DNA from: Clostridia bacterium
GTDB lineage: Bacteria; Bacillota; Clostridia; Oscillospirales; CAG-272
DNA: 10,576 bases
Reading direction: 5' to 3'
NCBI GenBank assembly: GCA_900769475.1
Contig: CAAGGQ010000077.1
Span: 1-10,576 of the forward strand
Shown: piece after piece, positions 6,367-10,576 of the stretch
Layout: each line of letters starts with the position of its first letter
How positions within the stretch are numbered: the first letter of the stretch is position 1
Position numbers and translations under genes: made by a program
Notes under the pieces: generated by a model
Database searches by the model: none
The model's input: only the letters and a program-made list of their open reading frames with translations
Told to the model about the DNA's origin: nothing

Positions 6367-7497
6367 ATGAAAAAATTTCAAAAATCCATCCATCCGGACG
6401 ATGATCTTCACTACGGATCCATGGGTTTGAAAAGAAACAAGGTGGAGCTCTGGGAGGACGGTTCCCGTGTGGATGGCTCCAAGGGGTGCTACGAATGGTG
6501 GTATTACGATTCTCATTACCCGGATGGCACCGTGCTGGTCCTCTTCTTCTTTTCTAAAATGCCCATCGACGTCAACGGTCCCATCAAACCCATCGCGTCC
6601 ATGGAGTTGACCCTTCCCAATGGGCAAAAATTCTCCGAGGAGGTCTACGCCACCGTCGAGGAAAGCCATTACGCCAAGGAGCAATGTAACGTAAAGATCG
6701 GCGCGTGTTGGTGCCGCGGCGACCTCAAGCATTATGATGTGGTATTCCAAGGCAAGACCATGAGTGCAAGGCTTGCCCTGGACGGAACCATCCGCGCCTG
6801 GCGCTCCCAGACCGGAAGCATCTTCTTTGGCAACCGGGAAGAGCACTATTTCGCATGGCTTCCTGCCGTTCCCGAGGGGAGAGCGGTGGCTGATATTACC
6901 TATGACGGTGGCCGGACGCTTCATCTGGAGGGCTCGGGCTATCACGATCACAACTGGGGCAATATTTCCATGCTCAAGCTGATGCACCATTGGTATTGGG
7001 GCAGAGCTAAGATCGGAGATTATAAGGTCATTTCCTCCTGGATCACTGCAGAGAAGAAATACGGTTATCGGGAGCACGACGTTTTTATGATCGCAAAGGA
7101 CGGAGAGATCCTGGGCGATAATTCCAACCACACCTTAAAATTTCTTCCCGAGGATCGCTACGTGGACGAATATACGGGCAAGCCCGTGTACAACAAGGTG
7201 GTTTACGAATATACCACCGAGGCGGGAGAGGAATATCGAATTACCTATGAGCGTAGTGGTGACATCAATAAAACCCGCTTCGTTGACGTTCTCCCAAGCC
7301 CTTTGGGGACGCTTGCCAAGATGATCGGCTTTGACGGCGGCTATCTGCGATTCGAGGGAACGGCTACCGTGGAGAAGCTCGAGGGAGGCAATCTGGTTGA
7401 GAAGGCCAGTGCCCCCGCCGTATGGGAGCTGATGTACTTTGGCAAATCCTGCGCGGATGAGAAGTACCGGGAAAGAGGCCAAAATAGACCTCGTTGA
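6367..7497 (+). CDS. CrtC/AttH-like (hydroxyneurosporene synthase superfamily) lipocalin-fold protein
   Basis: A 376-residue protein without signal peptide or membrane helix, so probably cytoplasmic. Start: ATG 6367 with GAGGGGG (6353-6359) seven bases upstream. Diagnostic motifs are E43-W-W-Y-Y-D48 near the N terminus and S-G-Y-H193-D194-H195-N196-W197-G198-N in the middle, followed by an H-W-Y-W-G-R motif. These match the tandem-lipocalin superfamily that includes carotenoid 1,2-hydratase CrtC, AttH and fungal pericyclases such as Fsa2. CrtC adds water to acyclic carotenoids; other members catalyse cyclisations or bind lipophilic substrates. No carotenoid or polyketide genes are visible nearby, so CrtC activity is unlikely to be its job. 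It is 87 bases after the EEP lipoprotein gene and may be cotranscribed with it. Substrate unknown. Confidence 0.72.
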   Translation: MKKFQKSIHPDDDLHYGSMGLKRNKVELWEDGSRVDGSKGCYEWWYYDSHYPDGTVLVLFFFSKMPIDVNGPIKPIASMELTLPNGQKFSEEVYATVEESHYAKEQCNVKIGACWCRGDLKHYDVVFQGKTMSARLALDGTIRAWRSQTGSIFFGNREEHYFAWLPAVPEGRAVADITYDGGRTLHLEGSGYHDHNWGNISMLKLMHHWYWGRAKIGDYKVISSWITAEKKYGYREHDVFMIAKDGEILGDNSNHTLKFLPEDRYVDEYTGKPVYNKVVYEYTTEAGEEYRITYERSGDINKTRFVDVLPSPLGTLAKMIGFDGGYLRFEGTATVEKLEGGNLVEKASAPAVWELMYFGKSCADEKYRERGQNRPR

Positions 7498-7520
7498 TCC
7501 TGAAAGAAAGGGAAACCGTA

Positions 7521-7549
7521 TTGACAGAACGCGAAAAAAATGGTATAAT
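7521..7549 (+). promoter_or_regulatory. Full-consensus sigma-A promoter of the GGDEF gene
   Basis: TTGACA (7521-7526), a 17-base spacer and TATAAT (7544-7549) preceded by TGG (extended -10). Every scored position fits consensus. The start should lie near 7556. Its -35 context, ATTGACAGAACG, recurs exactly at the riboswitch promoter (9265-9276). Confidence 0.92.
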
Positions 7550-7559
7550 ATTAGCTAAT
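7550..7559. repeat. Perfect 10-bp palindrome at the transcription start, possible operator
   Basis: ATTAGCTAAT directly abuts the -10 hexamer and covers the expected start site, a usual place for a repressor to block a strong promoter. No protein is known to bind it. Confidence 0.35.
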
Positions 7560-7598
7560 TATATCAATTAAGCAGGTACGGGGTCGAAAAAACGATTT

Positions 7599-7604
7599 GG
7601 GAGG
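7599..7604 (+). promoter_or_regulatory. SD supporting a TTG start for the GGDEF gene
   Basis: GGGAGG lies eight bases before TTG (7613-7615). The first in-frame ATG is 28 codons further in and would delete most of the first membrane helix, so TTG is the start. Confidence 0.85.
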
Positions 7605-7612
7605 CGATTTTT

Positions 7613-9184
7613 TTGAAATCGATCAAAACAAAGCTGTTGATCGTAGTGATCGTAGCGCTTCTAGCCAGCACGGTGTCCCTTGGTGCGGCAAGCTTTATGA
7701 CCATGCACAAGATCATGCACGAGGATGCTGACGAAATGTTGGCCGCCAGATGTGAAACCGAGGCCACCATTGTAAACCGTGTGTTCCGCGATATGCAAAA
7801 ATCGGTGCAAATGATGGAGAGCTATGCCGATGAAAATTTGAAAAACGCATCTGTTCTCGAGGATTCCGCAGCCTATGCGGCCTACACCGAGGAGATGCGG
7901 TCCATGTTTTTGGACATTGCACGGAATACGGAAGGGGCAGTAACCTTCTACTTCCGCTACGCGCCCGAGTTGACCTCCTCTTACACGGCAGGCTTTTGCT
8001 ATACCAAGCAGGCCAGAGACGGTGATTTTATGGAGATCCAAACCACCGATCTTTCCAAATACGATCCCAAGGATCACGCTCACGTGGGCTGGTACCATAT
8101 CCCCGTCAATGCGGGACGTGCCATGTGGTTGGATGAAGGTCATTCGGTAAACTATGGACGTCGCATGGTTTCCTTCGTCATTCCGTTTTACAAAAATGGG
8201 TCGCTGATCGCTGTGATGGGCATGGATGCCGATTTTGCAACGCTGACCGACCGCATCGACAGCATCAAGGTATACCAAAACGGCTATGCCTATCTGACCA
8301 ATCACGAAGGGCAATTCCTCTATTGCTCTCCCGGCGTTATGAACTATCATGAAAACAGCCACGGTGCGGAGTATACCGAGGCCACGACCCAGTTGATCAA
8401 CGGCATGAACCTTGCGGTCCGTGCCGACTATATTGACATTCAAAGTGAAAGCCGCCCCATGCTCTTTAATATCATTGTCATCTCTGCGATCCTGTTTGTC
8501 GTTTTTATTATAGTTACCATTTGGTTGACCAACCGAATCGTTAATCCTCTGAAGCGGTTAGCCAAGATTGCGGAGGATTTTACTGTCAACGGTGGCGAGG
8601 TCGAGGTAGAGCTGGTGAGCTCCTCGAATGACGAAATTGGCACGCTCTCCCGTGTGTTCAAGCAAACCTCGGACAAGCTCCGGGAATACATGGGGCATAT
8701 CAACGCCCTGGCCTACCGTGATTCTCTCACGGGTGTAAAAAACCGCACGGCCTATGCCGAGGCCAGTGCCGAAATGGAGCGAACCATGCTTCATTCCTTT
8801 ATACATTTTGGGGTACTGATGGCCGATATCAACGACCTCAAGGAGACCAACGACCACTACGGACATGACATTGGCAATCAGCTGATCATTAGCTCGGCGC
8901 GTCTGCTTTGCGATATCTTCAGCCAGAGTCCCGTCTTCCGTATTGGCGGTGATGAGTTTGTGGTGATCCTGCGAGGTCATGATTTTGAGAACTATCGAGA
9001 ACTGATCGAAAAGCTGGATTCCGAATGTACTACCCGTTACATCGAGCTGAACGACGTGCGGATCCCCATCTCCATTGCCCGGGGCGTAGCGGTGTACAAT
9101 CCCGAGATCGACCACACCTTTAAGGACGTTGTGGTGCACGCCGACCAGGCGATGTACCTGCACAAACAAAACTTTCATAAGTAA
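7613..9184 (+). CDS. Membrane-bound dCache-HAMP-GGDEF cyclic-dinucleotide synthase
   Basis: A 523-residue inner-membrane sensor enzyme. Helix 1 spans about residues 7-29 and helix 2 about 283-307. Between them is an extracytoplasmic dCache-type sensor domain (about 38-280; FRYAPELTSS, GWYHIPVNAGRAMW, VSFVIPFY, AVMGMDADF). HAMP follows (about 308-360), then GGDEF (365-523): D-S-L-T-G-V-K-N-R, metal site M-A-D405-I-N, guanine-contact N413, and G445-G-D-E-F449 intact. Diguanylate cyclases make c-di-GMP from two GTP. Two oddities: the RxxD inhibitory site upstream of GGDEF is S-Q-S-P, so product feedback is probably absent, and the residue aligned with PleD Asp344 is Asn422. That position is Ser in the cGAMP-making Hypr GGDEF enzymes, so nucleotide choice is open. 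A cyclic-dinucleotide riboswitch lies directly downstream. Confidence 0.93.
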   Translation: MKSIKTKLLIVVIVALLASTVSLGAASFMTMHKIMHEDADEMLAARCETEATIVNRVFRDMQKSVQMMESYADENLKNASVLEDSAAYAAYTEEMRSMFLDIARNTEGAVTFYFRYAPELTSSYTAGFCYTKQARDGDFMEIQTTDLSKYDPKDHAHVGWYHIPVNAGRAMWLDEGHSVNYGRRMVSFVIPFYKNGSLIAVMGMDADFATLTDRIDSIKVYQNGYAYLTNHEGQFLYCSPGVMNYHENSHGAEYTEATTQLINGMNLAVRADYIDIQSESRPMLFNIIVISAILFVVFIIVTIWLTNRIVNPLKRLAKIAEDFTVNGGEVEVELVSSSNDEIGTLSRVFKQTSDKLREYMGHINALAYRDSLTGVKNRTAYAEASAEMERTMLHSFIHFGVLMADINDLKETNDHYGHDIGNQLIISSARLLCDIFSQSPVFRIGGDEFVVILRGHDFENYRELIEKLDSECTTRYIELNDVRIPISIARGVAVYNPEIDHTFKDVVVHADQAMYLHKQNFHK

Positions 9185-9265
9185 ATCGGGTGCCCGAAAA
9201 AGGGTGGGCTTCTGCAATGAAATCACATTTATATAATGAATTTAGAAAATATTTTTCAAAAATCA

Positions 9266-9294
9266 TTGACAGAACGGCAAAAGTGTGCTAAACT
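9266..9294 (+). promoter_or_regulatory. Sigma-A promoter of the riboswitch-controlled operon
   Basis: TTGACA (9266-9271), a 17-base spacer and TAAACT (9289-9294) preceded by TGC (extended -10). Transcription should begin near 9301, about 20 bases before the aptamer. Confidence 0.88.
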
Positions 9295-9320
9295 AACGTT
9301 AGAAGTTCATAGAATTTACT

Positions 9321-9398
9321 CTTAGCAAATCTGTCGAAAGGCAGAGACGCAAAGCTAGGTGGCTAAACGGATTTTTTCGTACGCTCGACCGGTTGCAA
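9321..9398 (+). promoter_or_regulatory. GEMM-I class cyclic-dinucleotide riboswitch aptamer
   Basis: The conserved core is all present in order: AGCAAA (9324-9329); a 6-bp stem (9330-9335 with 9340-9345) capped by a GAAA tetraloop (9336-9339); the invariant GACGCAAAGC (9346-9355); the CTAA receptor strand (9363-9366); a short, asymmetric P3 (9353-9355 with 9383-9385; 9367-9369 with 9378-9380); and the closing GGTTGC (9391-9396), whose C9396 matches the ligand-pairing C92 of Vc2. The base aligned with Vc2 G20 is A9324. In Vc2, G20 contacts one guanine of c-di-GMP, and A at this position marks the GEMM-Ib group, including Geobacter cGAMP sensors. P3 is short, and P1 is weak (GC/GC plus TT/AA). 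It controls the VTC and DUF4956 genes. Confidence 0.87.
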
Positions 9399-9430
9399 CA
9401 GGCTTTTTTGTGTTGCAGCCGGTCTTTTTT
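9387..9430 (+). terminator. Riboswitch expression platform: intrinsic terminator
   Basis: GACCGGTTGCAACA (9387-9400) pairs over 14 bp (one G-U) with TGTTGCAGCCGGTC (9411-9424), followed by six T (9425-9430). The 5' arm contains the aptamer's closing GGTTGC, so the folded aptamer and the terminator cannot coexist. Ligand binding should therefore prevent termination, making an ON switch. It may also end transcripts arriving from the GGDEF gene. Confidence 0.92.
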
Positions 9431-9438
9431 ATTGTAAA

Positions 9439-9447
9439 GGGGGGGAG
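9439..9447 (+). promoter_or_regulatory. SD with a seven-G tract before a TTG start
   Basis: GGGGGGGAG ends three bases before TTG (9451), starting nine bases after the terminator T tract. No in-frame ATG lies upstream, and the TTG gives the expected N terminus of the VTC family. Confidence 0.7.
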
Positions 9448-9450
9448 CCT

Positions 9451-10149
9451 TTGAATCAGGTTTACCGGGAAGAAAAAAAGTTTCTAATCAATATTGAAGA
9501 TTTTCGACGGTTGTCCCATCACTTCTCGCATTTTCTGCTACAGGATGAGCACAACGGCGCAACGGGATACCGCATCCGCTCTCTCTATTTTGACACCGCA
9601 AGCGATGCCGACTACTTTGGAAAAATGGACGGTTTGGAGCTGCGACGAAAGATCCGCTTGCGCATCTATGACCCTGCGGCCGAGTTTGCCAAGCTGGAAA
9701 TGAAGCAAAAGCAGGGACCCTATCAGCTCAAGCGGTCTCTGAGTATTCGGCGGGAGGACGCACAGCGTTTGATCGTGGGGGATTACTCGCCGTTGCTGCA
9801 CTACAACGAGGATTTTGCCGCAGAATGCTACGCCTTGATGCAAAGCGAGCTCTACCGCCCCAAAACCATTGTGGAATACAATCGGTTGGCGTTTATTGCC
9901 AAGGAGAACAAGATCCGCATTACCTTTGATAACAACATCATTGCCACCGAAACCGATATGGACCTCTTTTCTCCCACTTTGAACATGAATCCCGTGTTCG
10001 ATAAGTTTTTCGTGGTGCTGGAGGTCAAGTTCAACGGCTTTCTGTTGGATTACATTCGCGACCTGCTATCCAACGTGGATAAGAGCGAGCTTTCGGTCAG
10101 CAAATACATGCTGGCGCGGCAGTCCTCCTATAAATACACCGTATTCTAA
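9451..10149 (+). CDS. VTC-domain polyphosphate polymerase family protein
   Basis: A 232-residue soluble protein with no membrane segments. It matches the VTC catalytic-domain family, a tunnel-shaped beta barrel named from yeast Vtc4, which makes polyphosphate from ATP. The expected charged tunnel residues are seen: E8-K9-K10 near the start, GYR41-I-R43-S-L-Y-F-D-T, R65-R-K67-I-R69-L-R71-I-Y, L-E83-M-K85-Q-K87, a V-E-Y-N-R-L-A-F segment, K-I-R-I-T-F-D, L-E191-V-K193-F and S-K218-Y near the C terminus. Length is normal for bacterial stand-alone members. Polymerase activity is known for eukaryotic Vtc4; I know of no proof for this bacterial branch. TTG start. The riboswitch and terminator lie directly upstream, and the DUF4956 gene follows after 42 bases. 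Confidence 0.9.
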   Translation: MNQVYREEKKFLINIEDFRRLSHHFSHFLLQDEHNGATGYRIRSLYFDTASDADYFGKMDGLELRRKIRLRIYDPAAEFAKLEMKQKQGPYQLKRSLSIRREDAQRLIVGDYSPLLHYNEDFAAECYALMQSELYRPKTIVEYNRLAFIAKENKIRITFDNNIIATETDMDLFSPTLNMNPVFDKFFVVLEVKFNGFLLDYIRDLLSNVDKSELSVSKYMLARQSSYKYTVF

Positions 10150-10191
10150 AACATCCGAATCGTCAACATACAAAACACAAGGAGATCACAT

Positions 10192-10576
10192 ATGAAACAA
10201 AGCATTATCGAGCTTATTGGTAAGCAAAACGACCTGACCTGGCAACAGATTCTGATCAATATTGTCTTTTCGGCTTTCTTGGGCGTATTGATCTATTTTT
10301 CCTACTATCTTTCCCATCGTGGCACTATCTACAGTAAGAAATTCAATCTCTCTCTGGTGGTGCTTACCGTGCTCACGGGTACGGTAATGACCGTCATCGG
10401 TAATAACCTGGCTCTTTCCCTGGGTATGGTCGGTGCGCTCTCCATCGTTCGTTTCCGTACCGCCATCAAGGACGCGCGGGATACCATGTACATTTTCTGG
10501 GCCATTATCGTGGGCATTTGCTGCGGTGTGAGCGACTTTTTGGTGTCCACCATCGGCAGTGGCATCGTCTTTTTGA
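10192..10576 (+). CDS. DUF4956 family membrane protein, 5' part
   Basis: The frame opens at ATG 10192, with AAGGAG (10179-10184) seven bases upstream, and is still open at the window edge: 128 codons are visible. Hydrophobic segments lie near residues 20-40, 54-70, 73-86 and 100-120. The family signature is clear: L-G-M-V-G-A-L-S-I-V-R-F-R-T (77-90), then A-I-K-D-A-R-D-T-M-Y-I-F-W-A-I. The charged R-F-R-T/K-D-x-R-D loop between helices is the most conserved part and could bind a phosphorylated ligand; that is inference. The family often pairs with VTC proteins, as here, and in some bacteria with CotH-like proteins. The pair is likely one transcript under the riboswitch. Function unknown; export or anchoring of an anionic polymer would fit. 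Confidence 0.88.
   Translation, partial: MKQSIIELIGKQNDLTWQQILINIVFSAFLGVLIYFSYYLSHRGTIYSKKFNLSLVVLTVLTGTVMTVIGNNLALSLGMVGALSIVRFRTAIKDARDTMYIFWAIIVGICCGVSDFLVSTIGSGIVFL

Noticed and set aside
6226..7131. Minus-strand open frame of 301 codons
   Set aside because: It is antisense to the CrtC-like gene and shows no domain; the plus-strand frame has clear motifs.
7556..7612. A second cyclic-dinucleotide riboswitch in the leader of the GGDEF gene
   Set aside because: The leader contains GGTCGAAAAAACGA but no GCAAA, GACGCAAAGC or terminator; it is too short for a GEMM aptamer.
7661..8443. Minus-strand open frame of 260 codons
   Set aside because: It is antisense to the dCache domain of the GGDEF gene, with no recognisable motif.
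9192..9208. Possible terminator after the GGDEF gene
   Set aside because: Only a four-pair GCCC/GGGC stem can be drawn, with no T tract, which is too weak to annotate.
9439..9445. Seven-G tract as a phase-variation switch
   Set aside because: The tract is in the SD, not the coding frame, and is short. Other genes here also have G-rich SDs (3232-3237, 6355-6359), so it looks like a local SD style.

Overview
The window looks like a chromosomal segment from an anaerobic Bacillota bacterium, probably class Clostridia. Pointers are AG-rich Shine-Dalgarno (SD) sequences, two TTG starts with strong SDs, a DUF6512 membrane protein, a membrane-anchored XRE regulator, a GEMM-I type cyclic-dinucleotide riboswitch and a VTC/DUF4956 pair. 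Genus cannot be told. No mobile element, tRNA, rRNA or CRISPR array is visible.

Layout. (1) Bases 1-973: the 3' end of a class I DAHP synthase gene, then an isoprenylcysteine methyltransferase-like membrane protein, closed by a strong terminator. (2) Bases 1090-2499: two small membrane-protein genes with their own sigma-A promoters, an XRE-type regulator with a transmembrane tail and a PAP2-like phosphatase with altered motifs. A 15-bp hairpin separates the second from a convergent DUF6512 gene (2550-3074, minus strand). (3) Bases 3143-7497: a strong promoter followed by four plus-strand genes with no obvious internal promoter or terminator: a GNAT acetyltransferase, a short MGMT-family protein, a lipoprotein with an endonuclease/exonuclease/phosphatase (EEP) domain, and a CrtC/AttH-like lipocalin-fold protein. 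Whether all four form one transcript is unproven. (4) Bases 7521-10576: a cyclic-dinucleotide signalling module. A near-ideal promoter drives a dCache-HAMP-GGDEF synthase. Immediately downstream, another strong promoter leads into a GEMM-I aptamer fused to an intrinsic terminator, ahead of a VTC-type polyphosphate polymerase gene and a DUF4956 membrane protein gene that runs off the window.

The most interesting part is region 4. An enzyme that should make a cyclic dinucleotide sits next to an RNA switch that should sense one, and the switch controls a putative cell-envelope operon. Both partners differ from c-di-GMP textbook examples at positions known to affect G versus A selectivity: the GGDEF domain has Asn where PleD has the guanine-contacting Asp344, and the aptamer has A at the position equivalent to Vc2 G20. 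This raises the possibility of 3',3'-cGAMP (or mixed) signalling outside the known Geobacter systems. Neither change is proof alone. The aptamer 3' end overlaps the terminator 5' arm, so ligand would be expected to turn the operon on. No separate terminator is clear after the synthase gene, so part of its own transcript may also run into the switch.
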